Shown: positions 45,826 to 56,793, counted from the first letter of the stretch. The stretch: 64,000 bases of DNA from Dictyoglomus turgidum DSM 6724 (GCF_000021645.1 NC_011661.1:1458723-1522722); one strand, 5' to 3'. Numbers and translations are program-made. The notes: a model not told the origin generated them from the sequence alone.

Positions 45826-47040
45826 ATGATAAGTCTAAAAGATATAGAATCCTCAAGGGAGAGGATTTCACCTTTTATCCACAAAACTCCTATATCCTTT
45901 TCCCAAACTTTTAGTGATATGACAAGAAAAGAAGTATTTTTGAAATTTGAAAACTTACAAAAAACAGGTGCATTTAAAATCCGAGGAGCCATAAATTATA
46001 TATCTCAACTTAAAAAAATTAAAGGAGTTATAACTGCTTCAGCTGGAAATCATGCTCAAGGAGTAGCATACGCAAGTAAAATCTTTGGCATATCTTCTAC
46101 CATAGTAATGCCCGAAAACACACCATTGATAAAGATTCTATCTACTAAAAACTATGGGGCAAAAATAATCCTTCATGGAAAAGTATATGACGACGCCTTC
46201 TATTATGCAAAAGAATTAGCAAAAGAAGAAAATCTTGAATTTGTACCTGCTTTTGATGATGAAAAGATCATTGCTGGCCAAGGAACAATAGGGCTTGAAA
46301 TCCTTGAAGATCTAAAAGAAATAGAAGCTCTAATTGTCCCAATTGGTGGAGGGGGTCTTGCTTCAGGTATTTTGATTGCATTAAAGGAAACAAATCCAAA
46401 AATAAAAGTTTATGGTGTGCAATCTAACGCCTTCCCATATATGTACGAAAAAATAAAAAAAGTAGAGATACCTCAAAAGCCAGAGCAAACCATAGCCGAA
46501 GGTATAGCCGTTAAAAAGCCAGGAGAAATTACATCCTCCATAATTGAGACATATATTGATGATATATTTGTTGTAGAAGAAGAAAAAATTGCAGAAGCGG
46601 TACTTTTACTTTTAGAAAGAGCTAAAACTCTGGTGGAGGGAGCAGGTGCTTCAACCCTTGCTGCCCTCCTAAAGTATTATACAGAGATACCCGAAGAGAA
46701 AATAGTACTTATCTTGAGTGGCGGTAATATCGACGTAAGTCTATTAACAAAAATCATTGAATTTGGCCTTATGGAAGCAGGGAGGATTGTCCACATGAAA
46801 GTAAAACTTCCTGATCTTCCTGGACATTTATCTGAGGTAATTGACGTTATATCCAAAGAAAAGGCAAATATTATTACCATCCATCAAGATCCGTCCTTAC
46901 CTTTCTTCCCTAAGATAGAAAGTAATGTAGAATTTACCCTTGAAACCAAAAATCCCGACCAAATTAGGAGAATTTTTGATAAAATAAAAGAGAAAGGCTA
47001 TGAAATTGAAATTTTAGAAAAAGGAGGAATTGTTAAATAA
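45826..47040 (+). CDS. ilvA: Threonine ammonia-lyase with C-terminal ACT domain
   Basis: PLP enzyme deaminating threonine to 2-oxobutanoate, first step to isoleucine. 404 residues: PLP Lys in KTGAFKIRGA near 46-55, SAGNHAQGVAYASK, the Gly-rich PLP phosphate loop PIGGGGLASG, ILSGGNID, then a single ACT-type domain (about 325-400, HMKVKLPDLPGHLSEVIDVI). This layout could serve biosynthetic or catabolic threonine deaminase; no other ilv genes are adjacent. It shares one base with the next gene (TAATG). Confidence 0.92.
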   Translation: MISLKDIESSRERISPFIHKTPISFSQTFSDMTRKEVFLKFENLQKTGAFKIRGAINYISQLKKIKGVITASAGNHAQGVAYASKIFGISSTIVMPENTPLIKILSTKNYGAKIILHGKVYDDAFYYAKELAKEENLEFVPAFDDEKIIAGQGTIGLEILEDLKEIEALIVPIGGGGLASGILIALKETNPKIKVYGVQSNAFPYMYEKIKKVEIPQKPEQTIAEGIAVKKPGEITSSIIETYIDDIFVVEEEKIAEAVLLLLERAKTLVEGAGASTLAALLKYYTEIPEEKIVLILSGGNIDVSLLTKIIEFGLMEAGRIVHMKVKLPDLPGHLSEVIDVISKEKANIITIHQDPSLPFFPKIESNVEFTLETKNPDQIRRIFDKIKEKGYEIEILEKGGIVK

Positions 47041-48101
47041 TGAGTGATCTATTAAATATGCTCAAAGAAATCACAGAAGCTCCTGGAGTATCAGGATATG
47101 AGAAAGGGATAAGAGAAGTCTTAAAAAAATATCTATCTGAAATTGCAGTATTAGAAGAGGATCGTCTTGGAAGCTTGATATTTAAAAAACAAGGCTCTAA
47201 AGAAACTCCAAAAGTAATGCTAGCAGCTCATATGGATGAAATTGGATTCATGGTAAAAAGCATAACTTCCAACGGCTTTATAAAATTCCTACCTCTTGGA
47301 GGCTGGTGGGATCAGGTTCTTTTATCTCAAAGGGTAATTATACATACCCAAAATGGTCCCATCGTAGGAGTAATAGGTTCTAAACCCCCTCATATATTAT
47401 CAGAAGAGGAAAGAAAAAAAGTAGTAGAAAAGAAAGATATGTATATTGATATTGGAGCAAATAGCGAGGAAGAAGCCTTAAATTGGGGAGTAAGACCTGG
47501 AGACCCTATAACCCCTTATAGTGAATTCCAAGTAATGCATAACCCTGATTTTCTCTTAGCTAAGGCATGGGATGATAGGGTGGGATGTGCCCTTCTTGTG
47601 GAAATAATAAAAGAACTGAAAAATATAGATCATCCTAACACCATATATGGAGCTGCTACAGTCCAAGAGGAAATAGGACTAAGAGGAGCAACCACATCCT
47701 CTTTTGTAGTTAATCCTGATGTCGCCATTATATTAGAATCTGATATCGCTACAGATGTACCAGGCATAAACGAAGAAAAGAGGATCTATTTAGGAAAAGG
47801 TCCTTCTATAATAATTTACGATGCTACCATGATTCCTAACTCCAACTTAAGAAGAATATTTATAGAAACTGCTGAAAAACTAAATATACCAATACAATAT
47901 TCTGCTCTTGAAAGAGGAGGAACCGATGGGGGAAGAATTCACATTCATGCTAAAGGTGTACCTTCAATAGTAGTTGGCGTGCCTGCAAGATATATCCATT
48001 CTCATACCAGTATTATTAATGTGAAAGATTTCTTAAATGCCAAAAAACTGATAGTGGAAGTTATCAAGAGTCTTAATAAGGAAATAGTAGAGAGTCTATG
48101 A
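47040..48101 (+). CDS. M42 family aminopeptidase
   Basis: Tetrahedral dinuclear-metal aminopeptidase (FrvX/TET-like). 353 residues: EAPGVSGYEKGIREVL at the start, metal ligands in LAAHMDEIGFMV (His, Asp), KAWDDRVGCALLVE (Asp), VQEEIGLRGA (Glu-Glu), and GGTDGGRIHIHAKGVPSIVV near the C-terminus with the last His at RYIHSHTSI. Some family members were misnamed endoglucanases. Ends overlapping the PP-loop gene by 4 bases. Confidence 0.93.
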   Translation: MSDLLNMLKEITEAPGVSGYEKGIREVLKKYLSEIAVLEEDRLGSLIFKKQGSKETPKVMLAAHMDEIGFMVKSITSNGFIKFLPLGGWWDQVLLSQRVIIHTQNGPIVGVIGSKPPHILSEEERKKVVEKKDMYIDIGANSEEEALNWGVRPGDPITPYSEFQVMHNPDFLLAKAWDDRVGCALLVEIIKELKNIDHPNTIYGAATVQEEIGLRGATTSSFVVNPDVAIILESDIATDVPGINEEKRIYLGKGPSIIIYDATMIPNSNLRRIFIETAEKLNIPIQYSALERGGTDGGRIHIHAKGVPSIVVGVPARYIHSHTSIINVKDFLNAKKLIVEVIKSLNKEIVESL

Positions 48102-49081
48102 AAAAAGCAAGAGCTATATCATTAATTTCAGGAGGTCTTGATAGTATCCTTGCTACATGGCTTATCCTACAACAAAACATAGATGTAATAGGAATAACTT
48201 TTTCTACTCCCTTTTTTAATTTAGAACGGGCTAAAAGGGCATGTGAATTTCTAAATATACCTTTACATATAGTAGACATAACCGAAGAATATATGGATAT
48301 CTTAAAAAACCCAAGATTTGGTTACGGCAAAAATATGAACCCTTGCATTGATTGCCATGCTTTTATGGTTAAAAAGGCTAAAGAACTTCTAAAAGAATTT
48401 AATGCAGAATTTATCATCACTGGAGAGGTTTTAGGAGAAAGACCCATGTCTCAGAATAAACAATCCCTCAAACTTGTTGAAAAATACTCTGGAACCGAAG
48501 ATATTCTCCTAAGACCTCTCTCTGCAAAACTTCTCCCCCCTACAAAACCAGAAAGAGAAGGATTAGTAGATAGAGAAAAACTCTTAGATATAAAAGGAAG
48601 ATCAAGAAAAGTACAGTTAGAGCTTGCTAAAAAAATAGGTCTAAAAGAAATCCCTACCCCAGCTGGAGGATGCCTTTTAACAGAGCCTAATTTTTCCCGT
48701 AGATTAAAAGACTTATTAGAACACAACAAAAATATGAATAGAAGAGATTTAGAACTTTTAAAAATAGGTCGACACTTTAGATTAGACAATAATACAAAAG
48801 TAATTGTAGGAAGAAATAAAGAAGAAAATGAAGAACTAATGTATCTTGCCACGGAAGAAGACACTATCCTTAAAGCAGAAGAGCCATCTCCTATAGTTAT
48901 AGTTCCCAATAAAATTGTGGAAAACGAAAAAGAGCTTCAAGAAATTGGAAAAATCACTGCTTATTACAGTGATCATAGAGAAGAGCCAAGAGTTAAGGTG
49001 AAAGTCAAATTAGGAAACAGAGAAAAAGAAATAGAAGTAGTTCCCTATAACAAAGAAAATTTTCCTTATAAGCCTATATAA
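48098..49081 (+). CDS. PP-loop ATPase, MnmA/TrmU-like tRNA thiolase family
   Basis: Adenylating enzyme of the tRNA-thiolation type. 327 residues: PP-loop LISGGLDSILATWLI (residues about 9-23), CxxC in MNPCIDCHAFMVKKA near 84-98, and a second conserved Cys in PTPAGGCLLTEPNFSRR near 186-202, the two-Cys layout used by MnmA. The C-terminal part (KIGRHFRLDNNTKVIVGRN onward) is a separate small domain resembling the NFACT-R type. Exact RNA target unknown; it is not the standard MnmA by length or motif. Neighbour of a CCA-type enzyme. Confidence 0.78.
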   Translation: MKKARAISLISGGLDSILATWLILQQNIDVIGITFSTPFFNLERAKRACEFLNIPLHIVDITEEYMDILKNPRFGYGKNMNPCIDCHAFMVKKAKELLKEFNAEFIITGEVLGERPMSQNKQSLKLVEKYSGTEDILLRPLSAKLLPPTKPEREGLVDREKLLDIKGRSRKVQLELAKKIGLKEIPTPAGGCLLTEPNFSRRLKDLLEHNKNMNRRDLELLKIGRHFRLDNNTKVIVGRNKEENEELMYLATEEDTILKAEEPSPIVIVPNKIVENEKELQEIGKITAYYSDHREEPRVKVKVKLGNREKEIEVVPYNKENFPYKPI

Positions 49082-49083
49082 CC

Positions 49084-51621
49084 ATGGAAAAAGTGCCTAT
49101 AATCCTAACCCATACTTATCTTGATTTTGATGCTCTCTCATCTCTCTATGCTGCAAAAAAACTTTATCCTAAAGCTATAGCTTACACAAGCAAGAGCATG
49201 GAGAGAAAAGTCTATGAATTTTACCTACTTTATAAAGATATATTAAGATTTGTAGAAAATCCTGAGATAAACGTAGAGATAGAAAAAATAATTCTTGTTG
49301 ACAATCATTGGTTAAATCGAATAGAAAAAAAATTCCATGACTTTATCAAAGAAAAAAAAGTACCCATAGAAATTTATGATCATCATGAAACAGGAGATAT
49401 AAAAGGAGATATAGAATTTATTGAAAAAACCGGATCAACTACAACTATTCTTGTGGAAAAACTTATAGAAAAGAGAATTCCTATAGATCCTATTGAAGCT
49501 ACCATTTTTCTTTTAGGTATATATCAAGATACGGGAAATTTTGTATTTTTAAATACTACTCCTAAGGACCTAAGAATAGCAAGCTATTTACTTGAAAGAG
49601 GCGCAGATTTAAATATTATCAATAGATACATTTATGAGAAATTGACCGATGAGCAAAAAGAATTACTAAATGATCTCTTACAAATATCAAAAGAGATATC
49701 CATAAGTGGCTACAAAATAGTTATAGCCAAAATAGAAAGAGAAAAATATGTGGAAGGACTATCTATAATTGCGCATAGAGTTCTTGACGAAAAAGAAGCA
49801 GATATTCTATTCATTATTCTCCAGGTAAAAGATAAAATTTTTGTCATGGGCAGATCAAAGACTCAAAACATTGATCTCAGAGAAGTATTAAAAGATTTTA
49901 ATCCAGGTGGACATAAAACTGCCACCACCATCGTTCTTAATTCTCAAGAAACTGACCCTAATTCTGCAGAAAATTTAATAATAGAAAGGCTAAAAAAACA
50001 TCTTCCGAGGGATTTTTTAGCAAAGGATATCATGTCCTATCCTGTAGTTACGATCTCTCCTGATATATCTGTAAAAGAAGCCTTTAAAATCATGATGAAA
50101 CACGGATACGGAGGATTATGTGTTGAGGAAAATGGAAAACTTGTGGGAATTATAAGTAGAAGAGATATTGAAAAAGCTATAAACCTTAAACTAACAAAGA
50201 AAAAAGTGAAATCCTTTATGTCCAAACCAGTAATAACAGTAACTCCAGAAACACCAATTTGGGAGATAGAGAAAATTCTTGTAGAGAAGAATATTGGTAG
50301 AGTTCCAGTAGTGGATAGGGACAAAATTGTAGGTATAATAACAAGACAAGATATTCTAAGATTTAGATTTTTACGTTCTACTATCTACTCACCCCTTGGC
50401 AGCATCTTCCAAATAAGTGAGGAAAAAATTAAATCATCTCCATGGAAAGAAATCTTAGAAGAACTTAAAAATCTTACTTCTCAATACAATATATCTATCT
50501 ATGCTATAGGAGGATTTGTAAGAGATCTATTATTAGGACAGTCTAACTATGATCTTGATATAGTTGTAGAAGGGGATATTCAACTTGTGATCTCAAAAAT
50601 TATAGATAAATGGCAGAGCAAAGTTATAACTCATCCTCAGTTTGGTACCTCGGAAATACTACTGAATGATAGAAAAAGAATAGACATTGCTACCGCAAGA
50701 ATAGAATACTATGAGGAACCTGGAAGTCTCCCCAAAGTAGAAAGAAGCTCTCTATGGTTAGATCTTAAAAGAAGAGACTTCACTATAAATGCTTTGGCTA
50801 TGAGTCTAAACGAAGAAAACTTTGGAGAGATCATTGATCTTTATGGAGGATTAGAAGACCTTACTAGAAAAGAGTTAAGAGTACTTCATAATTTAAGTTT
50901 TATAGAAGATCCTACCAGAATATTAAGGGGTGTAAGATTAGAAGTCAGACTTGGATTTAATTTTGAAGAAAAAACCTTCAAACTTCTTAAAGAAGCCATA
51001 GAAAACGGCTTTCTAAATAAAATTGCTAAGGAGAGATTAAAAGATGAAATTTTTCTCATACTTCAAGAACCCCAACCTGAAAAGGTGTTAAAACGACTTG
51101 AAGAATTAAACGCCCTTTCTTATATACTTCCCGTTAAAAGACTTCCTAAAAATTTTGAAAAGAAAAATCAAATATTAAGAAGAGAATTTCCAGAAAAACT
51201 TGAGCTTCATATACTTAATATCATCTCTGAAGCCGATACAGAAGAAGGAAAAAAATGGTTACAAGACTTGAAATTTCCTAAAAAAGTGCTTTATCAATTT
51301 ATTCTCCTTAAAAAGTATGAAAATACCAATACCCTATCCGAAAAAGATATAAAAAGCCTTTTAGATCTTCCAAATGATTTATTACTTCTTCTTTCTTTAA
51401 CTGCAAAAAAAATTGGAAAAAACATTCTAAGAATAAAGCTACTCAAAGAGAAAGGAGTACCTTATCTTAAAGGAGAAGATCTTATAAACATGGGTTTTAA
51501 AGGGAAAATAATAGGAGATTTATTAAAGAAATTATTTCTAAAGCACTACTATGGAGAAGTAAAATCTAAAGAGGATGAAGAAAAAATAATAAAAGAGTTT
51601 ATAAATTCAACTCAGTTATAG
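49084..51621 (+). CDS. DHH phosphoesterase - CBS pair - tRNA nucleotidyltransferase fusion
   Basis: 845 residues. DHH domain (1-300): LTHTYLDFDALSSLY, YDHHETGDI, FNPGGHKTATT (DHHA1). CBS domains at about 312-368 and 375-432. Polymerase-beta-type nucleotidyltransferase head from about 470: AIGGFVRDLLLG and YDLDIVVEGD (catalytic Asp pair), with RRDFTINALAMSL and EDPTRILRGVRLE; helical RNA-binding tail. Similar proteins in thermophiles act as A-adding or CCA-adding tRNA enzymes; the DHH part may be a phosphatase or exonuclease. CBS domains suggest adenylate sensing (inference). Its last 23 bases overlap the convergent alr. Confidence 0.9.
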   Translation: MEKVPIILTHTYLDFDALSSLYAAKKLYPKAIAYTSKSMERKVYEFYLLYKDILRFVENPEINVEIEKIILVDNHWLNRIEKKFHDFIKEKKVPIEIYDHHETGDIKGDIEFIEKTGSTTTILVEKLIEKRIPIDPIEATIFLLGIYQDTGNFVFLNTTPKDLRIASYLLERGADLNIINRYIYEKLTDEQKELLNDLLQISKEISISGYKIVIAKIEREKYVEGLSIIAHRVLDEKEADILFIILQVKDKIFVMGRSKTQNIDLREVLKDFNPGGHKTATTIVLNSQETDPNSAENLIIERLKKHLPRDFLAKDIMSYPVVTISPDISVKEAFKIMMKHGYGGLCVEENGKLVGIISRRDIEKAINLKLTKKKVKSFMSKPVITVTPETPIWEIEKILVEKNIGRVPVVDRDKIVGIITRQDILRFRFLRSTIYSPLGSIFQISEEKIKSSPWKEILEELKNLTSQYNISIYAIGGFVRDLLLGQSNYDLDIVVEGDIQLVISKIIDKWQSKVITHPQFGTSEILLNDRKRIDIATARIEYYEEPGSLPKVERSSLWLDLKRRDFTINALAMSLNEENFGEIIDLYGGLEDLTRKELRVLHNLSFIEDPTRILRGVRLEVRLGFNFEEKTFKLLKEAIENGFLNKIAKERLKDEIFLILQEPQPEKVLKRLEELNALSYILPVKRLPKNFEKKNQILRREFPEKLELHILNIISEADTEEGKKWLQDLKFPKKVLYQFILLKKYENTNTLSEKDIKSLLDLPNDLLLLLSLTAKKIGKNILRIKLLKEKGVPYLKGEDLINMGFKGKIIGDLLKKLFLKHYYGEVKSKEDEEKIIKEFINSTQL

Positions 51622-52735
51622 GATCATTCAATACCTTTCCTTGAAACTTATATATACTTTTAAGCCTTTTTGCAGACCCAAAACCTGTTAGAATCTCGTA
51701 AGGAATAGTATTAGATAAAATTGCAAGTTCCTGAGCATCAACCATTTTTTCATTCTCTCTACCCATTACTGTCACTAAGTCTCCTCTTTTTACCTCTTTA
51801 TCTGTTATATCAATAGTAAATTGATCCATTGATACTCTACCAATGATCTTACAATATTCTCCATTAACAATAACCCTTCCTTTATTAGAAAGATCCCTCC
51901 TATATCCATCAGCATAACCTAAGGGAACAATAGCAATCTTAGTACTTTTCTCAGTCATAAATGTATGCCCATATCCCACACCCCATCCTTCAGGAAGCTC
52001 CTTTACAAGCGTAATTCTTGCTTTAATCTCCATAACAGGTTTCAGTAATTTATCACCATATCCATATAAAGATATTCCTGGTCTTACTGCATTAAAATGA
52101 AACTCTGGAAAATTAAAAATACCCCCTGTATTGGAAAAGTGGAAAACCAAATCTTCATCTTTGAATTGATTATATATGTCATAGAATAGCTTCTTTTGAA
52201 AAATATTATAGGGATCTTTTTTGTTTTCAGGATTAGATAGGTGAGAAGAAATCCCTTCAAGGATTAAGTTAGGATATCTCCTTAGGAGTTTTAATATTTC
52301 TTCGGATTCGGAGGGAAGAAAACCCTCTCTACCCATTCCTGTATCAAAAATTAGATGAACTTTTAGTTTCTTATCTTTATTATTAGAATATTTCCCTAAC
52401 TCATCCAGAAATTCTATGTCAGAAATAACTGGAGTAAGTTCATATTCAAAATAATAAGGAATAGAAGATTTCAACTGGGGGGAAAGCACTAATATTTTCT
52501 TATTAACACCTATTTTTCTTAAGAAGATACCCTCATCTATATGAGCTACAGCAAAAGTATTAATATTAGCATATTTTTGCAAAAATAAAGATATAACTTT
52601 AGCCCCATGACCATAGGCATCAGCCTTAACCACTGCTATTACATCAACCTTTCCCCCAACTTTTTCTTTTATAACTTTTAAATTATCTAAAAGAAAAGAA
52701 AGATTAATCTCTCTCCAAGCCAATATCTCTTTCAT
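51599..52735 (-). CDS. alr: Alanine racemase
   Basis: PLP racemase supplying D-Ala for peptidoglycan. 378 residues: PLP Lys in VVKADAYGHGA near residues 37-47 (family usually KANAYGHG), VHLIFDTGMGREGF, RPGISLYGYG, catalytic Tyr in GWGVGYGHTF, and RVSMDQFTIDI. Last gene of the V-ATPase run, starting 1 base into the subunit D stop region; its 3' end overlaps the opposite-strand fusion gene. Confidence 0.95.
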   Translation of the reverse strand: MKEILAWREINLSFLLDNLKVIKEKVGGKVDVIAVVKADAYGHGAKVISLFLQKYANINTFAVAHIDEGIFLRKIGVNKKILVLSPQLKSSIPYYFEYELTPVISDIEFLDELGKYSNNKDKKLKVHLIFDTGMGREGFLPSESEEILKLLRRYPNLILEGISSHLSNPENKKDPYNIFQKKLFYDIYNQFKDEDLVFHFSNTGGIFNFPEFHFNAVRPGISLYGYGDKLLKPVMEIKARITLVKELPEGWGVGYGHTFMTEKSTKIAIVPLGYADGYRRDLSNKGRVIVNGEYCKIIGRVSMDQFTIDITDKEVKRGDLVTVMGRENEKMVDAQELAILSNTIPYEILTGFGSAKRLKSIYKFQGKVLNDPITELNL

Positions 52736-53340
52736 TAAGATTCCTTCAATCTCAAAAGTCTGAAAAAGTTACTTCTCTCAAGTTCCTCCAATTTAACAGT
52801 GATAAGTTTTATGGTCTCCTCTATTTGGGGTATAAGTTTGTACTCAAGGGCATTTACCCTTCTCTTAGTCCTTTCAATCTCCTCAGCAAGAGAAATCAAA
52901 TATCTTTCTTTATTTGCAAGAGCTATTATATTTTCGAGTAATTTACTCCATCTCTCAACCAATTCGTCCATCATAGAAGGAGTCTCAAGATAACTATAAA
53001 AAGGAATATAAAGATTTCCTACAGAGATTTCCTTTACAGGTATGTTCATCTTCTTTGCTAATTTTGAGAAAACTGTAGTTTTACCATCGTTGACTTGAAG
53101 CAAAGTCTCCCAAAGAGGACCAGAAAGTCTTATATATACCATGCCTCCCACAGAGAGAAATTCAAGAAATTCTTTTTCTATTAGTTCTCTTAATGTCCTA
53201 TAGTTTTGAACCTCTTCCATGAACCTTTGAATTAAACCTTCCAACTTATCCTGGAGCAATTTGTGCCCTCTTTTTGCAATAGCAAGCCTTTTTCTTAATC
53301 TTAAAAGCTCCATTCTATTGGGATTTACTTTAAGAGGCAT
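52735..53340 (-). CDS. ntpD: V-type ATP synthase subunit D (central stalk)
   Basis: Rotor axle of the V1 domain. About 201 residues of long coiled coil ([20 protein letters not shown] at the N-terminus, family signature; a matching C-terminal helix near 160-195). Start at ATG 53340 after GGGGGAAG; the frame extends to 53364. It overlaps the subunit B end by 11 bases. Confidence 0.93.
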   Translation of the reverse strand: MPLKVNPNRMELLRLRKRLAIAKRGHKLLQDKLEGLIQRFMEEVQNYRTLRELIEKEFLEFLSVGGMVYIRLSGPLWETLLQVNDGKTTVFSKLAKKMNIPVKEISVGNLYIPFYSYLETPSMMDELVERWSKLLENIIALANKERYLISLAEEIERTKRRVNALEYKLIPQIEETIKLITVKLEELERSNFFRLLRLKES

Positions 53341-54712
53341 CTTCCTTCCCCCAAAATTCATCAAGATATTCAGGTCTAATTCTCTTAAGACTTGCTCTTG
53401 GAAGCCTTCTTAATAGTTTCCACCCTAAATTTAATGTCTCAAATATACTTCTATTCTCATATTCTCCCTGCTTAATAAACTCCATTTCAAAAGCTTCAGC
53501 AAACTCTAAGAACTGAACATCCTCTTCTGTAAGAGCAGCCTCACCTAAAACCACAGCAAGTTCTTTTGCTTCAAGACCCCGTGAATAAGCAGCATACAAC
53601 TGATTAGATAAATCTCCATGATCTTTTCTTGTTCTTCCTTCTCCTATGCCACCTCTCATTAATCTTGAGAGTGACTGCAATACATCAATAGGGGGATATA
53701 TACCACGTCTGTGGAGCTCTCTACTTAAAAATATCTGTCCTTCAGTGATATATCCAGTCAAGTCAGGAATAGGATGAGTTCTATCATCCTCAGGCATAGT
53801 CAATATAGGCAAAAGGGTTATTGAACCTTTTTTCCCCTTGATTCTTCCTGCCCTCTCATAAAGAGTAGCAAGGTCTGTATAAAGATATCCAGGATATCCA
53901 CGTCTTCCTGGAACCTCTTTTCTTGAAGCCGAAACTTCTCTCAAAGCTTCGGCATAATTGGTCATATCACTTAATATTACCAGAACATGCATGTCCAAAT
54001 CAAAGGCAAGATATTCTGCTGCTGTTAACGCAAATCTTGGGGTTGCTATTCTCTCAATTACAGGATCATTGGCAAGGTTTATAAACAAAACAGTTCTTTC
54101 TAAAGCACCTGTACTCCTAAAATTCTCTATAAAGAAGTTTGCCTCTTCAAAAGTTATTCCCATAGCTCCAAAAACTACGGCAAACTTTTCCTCCTCGTTA
54201 AGAAGTCTTGCCTGTCTTGCTATCTGAGCAGCAAGAGTAGCATGAGGAAGTCCTGCCCCTGAAAATATAGGAATCTTTTGTCCCCTTACAATGGTGTTCA
54301 TACCATCTATAGCAGAAATTCCAGTCTGTATGAATTCTTGAGGATATGCTCTTGAATAGGGGTTTATAGGACTTCCATTTATATCCATTCTTTTCTGAGG
54401 AATAATTTCAGGACCACCATCTCTTGGTCTACCAAGACCATCAAAGGTCCTTCCAAGAATTTCTGGAGATAAATTTATCTCAAGGACATGTCCCAAAAAT
54501 TTTATTCGCATTCCTTTCAAAGATAAATCCTGAGTACTAGCAAACATCTGTACTAAAGCAGCCCCTTCTTGAGCCTCAAGAACTTGTCCTTGTCTTATTT
54601 CCCCATTTGCAAGCTTTACTTCTACCACTTCTCCATATTTTACATTTTCAATATTCTCCACAAGAACCAAAGGTCCGCTTATCTTCGAAACCGAGGTATA
54701 TTCCTTAGGCAT
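53330..54712 (-). CDS. ntpB: V-type ATP synthase subunit B
   Basis: Non-catalytic regulatory subunit of the V1 hexamer. 460 residues. Beta-barrel start [20 protein letters not shown], degenerate P-loop [20 protein letters not shown], and the signature region [20 protein letters not shown] and [20 protein letters not shown]. Its ATG overlaps the subunit A stop by 8 bases. Confidence 0.96.
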   Translation of the reverse strand: MPKEYTSVSKISGPLVLVENIENVKYGEVVEVKLANGEIRQGQVLEAQEGAALVQMFASTQDLSLKGMRIKFLGHVLEINLSPEILGRTFDGLGRPRDGGPEIIPQKRMDINGSPINPYSRAYPQEFIQTGISAIDGMNTIVRGQKIPIFSGAGLPHATLAAQIARQARLLNEEEKFAVVFGAMGITFEEANFFIENFRSTGALERTVLFINLANDPVIERIATPRFALTAAEYLAFDLDMHVLVILSDMTNYAEALREVSASRKEVPGRRGYPGYLYTDLATLYERAGRIKGKKGSITLLPILTMPEDDRTHPIPDLTGYITEGQIFLSRELHRRGIYPPIDVLQSLSRLMRGGIGEGRTRKDHGDLSNQLYAAYSRGLEAKELAVVLGEAALTEEDVQFLEFAEAFEMEFIKQGEYENRSIFETLNLGWKLLRRLPRASLKRIRPEYLDEFWGKEDAS

Positions 54713-56474
54713 ATTCCCTTGTTCCCTCCTTTATTCCCTCAAGCCTTTTTTTGATCTCCATAAGCAAAGCCTCAAGCTCGTTTATACGATCCTCAGGAAC
54801 AAATTTCATCCTTGCTATCTTTTCTCTTTCAGGAAGTCTCAAAATATCTTCTAAAGGATATCCCTCTTCTATTAAACTCTGTGCTATGCTATGAAAAGTC
54901 ATAATATTTTTTAACATCAAATATTGCTTGTAAGGAGAGGTATAAGTATCTACTTCATGAAGAGCATTCTGATGCAAGAAATCCTCTCTTATAGAACGAG
55001 CAGTTTCAAGAGTCAGCCTATCTTGAGGGGATAGAGCTTCCATACCCACAAGCCTTACTATATCTTGAAGTTCTGCTTCTCTTTGAAGAATAGCCATTGC
55101 TTCTTGTCTCAAATCATAAAAATCTTCTGCCACATTTTCTTTCCAATATCTACTTACAGGTTCCAAATATAGAGAATAACTTACAAGCCAATCAACGGCA
55201 GGGAAATGTCTACTAAAAGCTAAACGAGCATCAAGTCCCCAAAATACTTTCGTGACCCTTAAGGTTGCTTGAACCACAGGATCTGATAGGTCTCCTCCGG
55301 GAGGTGATACAGCACCTATTATGCTTACAGATCCAATCTTATTCTCTTTCCCAAGACACTTTACTAAACCTGCCCTTTCATAGAAACTGGCAACTCTCGA
55401 AGCCAGGTATGCAGGATATCCTTCCTCACCAGGCATTTCTCCAAGTCTTCCTGATATTTCCCTCATAGCCTCTGCCCAACGAGATGTAGAATCAGCCATA
55501 AGAGCCACATGGTATCCCATATCTCTAAAGTATTCAGCAATGGTTATCCCCGTAAATACTGAAGCTTCCCTTGCAGCCACAGGCATATTAGATGTATTAG
55601 CTATCAAAATAGTTCTTTCCATCAAAGGCTTCCCTGTTCTTGGATCTTTCAATTCTGGAAATTCTATAAGAACTTCTGTCATTTCATTTCCTCTTTCCCC
55701 ACAACCTATATAAACCACAACTTCCGTATCAGCCCATTTAGCAAGCTGATGTTGAATTATAGTCTTACCACTTCCGAAAGGTCCAGGAACACAAGCAGTA
55801 CCACCTTTTACAAGAGGAAAGAAAGTATCAAGAACCCTTTGGCCAGTTATAAGAGGAATTTGAGGAGGAAGTTTCTCTTTAACAGGTCTTTGATATCTTA
55901 CAGGCCATTTATGCATTAACTTTAATTCATGTCTATTACCGTTCTCATCTTCTAAAATTCCTATAACTTCATCCACTGTATAAGATCCACTTTTAATCTC
56001 CAAAAGTTTTCCTTTTAGATAAGGAGGAACAAGAATTCTATGTTCCAAAGCCGAAGTTTCCTGCACAACTCCAAGGATATCTCCACCTTCCACATAATCT
56101 CCTGACTTGACTCTTGCCTCAAAATTCCATTTTTTTTCTCTATCAAGGGCTGGAAAAGATAGACCTCTACTTAGAAAATCTCCGCTTATCTCAGCAAGTT
56201 TATTTAATGGTCTTTGAATACCGTCATAAATTTGACTTACAATTCCAGGACCAAGCTCTACCGAAAGAGGCTCACCTAAAGCATAAACAGGTTCACCAGG
56301 TCCTATACCCTGAGTTTCCTCGTACACCTGAATATATACCAATTCATTATCAAGCCCTATGACTTCACCAAAAAGTTCAAGCTCCCCTACCCTAACCATC
56401 TCATACATCTTTACATTGGGAAGCCCTTTTGCTACCACAAGAGGACCTGCTACTCTAACTATTTTTCCTTCCAT
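54705..56474 (-). CDS. ntpA: V-type ATP synthase catalytic subunit A
   Basis: Catalytic ATPase subunit. About 589 residues: N-terminal barrel ([20 protein letters not shown]), the bulge domain unique to A subunits (about 110-190), P-loop [17 protein letters not shown] near 224-240, [11 protein letters not shown] and [19 protein letters not shown] 56474 has GGAGAGGG upstream; the frame runs on to 56504 but that would overlap subunit F further without homology. Confidence 0.97.
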   Translation of the reverse strand: MEGKIVRVAGPLVVAKGLPNVKMYEMVRVGELELFGEVIGLDNELVYIQVYEETQGIGPGEPVYALGEPLSVELGPGIVSQIYDGIQRPLNKLAEISGDFLSRGLSFPALDREKKWNFEARVKSGDYVEGGDILGVVQETSALEHRILVPPYLKGKLLEIKSGSYTVDEVIGILEDENGNRHELKLMHKWPVRYQRPVKEKLPPQIPLITGQRVLDTFFPLVKGGTACVPGPFGSGKTIIQHQLAKWADTEVVVYIGCGERGNEMTEVLIEFPELKDPRTGKPLMERTILIANTSNMPVAAREASVFTGITIAEYFRDMGYHVALMADSTSRWAEAMREISGRLGEMPGEEGYPAYLASRVASFYERAGLVKCLGKENKIGSVSIIGAVSPPGGDLSDPVVQATLRVTKVFWGLDARLAFSRHFPAVDWLVSYSLYLEPVSRYWKENVAEDFYDLRQEAMAILQREAELQDIVRLVGMEALSPQDRLTLETARSIREDFLHQNALHEVDTYTSPYKQYLMLKNIMTFHSIAQSLIEEGYPLEDILRLPEREKIARMKFVPEDRINELEALLMEIKKRLEGIKEGTREYA

Positions 56475-56793
56475 AATATCCCTCTCCTTCAGAAATAATA
56501 TCAATTCCCAAGGCTTTCTCAGCTATATCTCTCAAAATCTCTTCCCCTAATTTCTTATTAGAAAAGGTATCGGGTAAAATGAGGGGAATCTTCTCTCTTC
56601 CTTTCAAATTCTCAACAATTTTTCCAGCCACGCTTTCAAGAACAATAATAAGAGAATATTCTCTCTCAGAGAGACTTTTATAAACCTCGTAAGCCTCGTC
56701 AGAATTTTTGACAGGATAAATATCAATACCAAAAACTTTAAAAATCTCAACAAGAATATCCAGTCCTATCACTGCAATTTTACTTTCATTCAT
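56455..56793 (-). CDS. ntpF: V-type ATP synthase subunit F
   Basis: Small central-stalk subunit that activates ATPase activity. 112 residues with the Rossmann-like start [20 protein letters not shown] and [15 protein letters not shown], and a flexible C-terminal helix ending GYYGRKNS. Overlaps subunit C by 8 bases and A by 20. Confidence 0.9.
   Translation of the reverse strand: MNESKIAVIGLDILVEIFKVFGIDIYPVKNSDEAYEVYKSLSEREYSLIIVLESVAGKIVENLKGREKIPLILPDTFSNKKLGEEILRDIAEKALGIDIISEGEGYYGRKNS

Noticed and set aside
48451-48909. 152-codon minus-strand frame inside the PP-loop gene
   Set aside because: Ser/Phe-rich composition typical of antisense frames in AT-rich genes; the sense gene has clear motifs.
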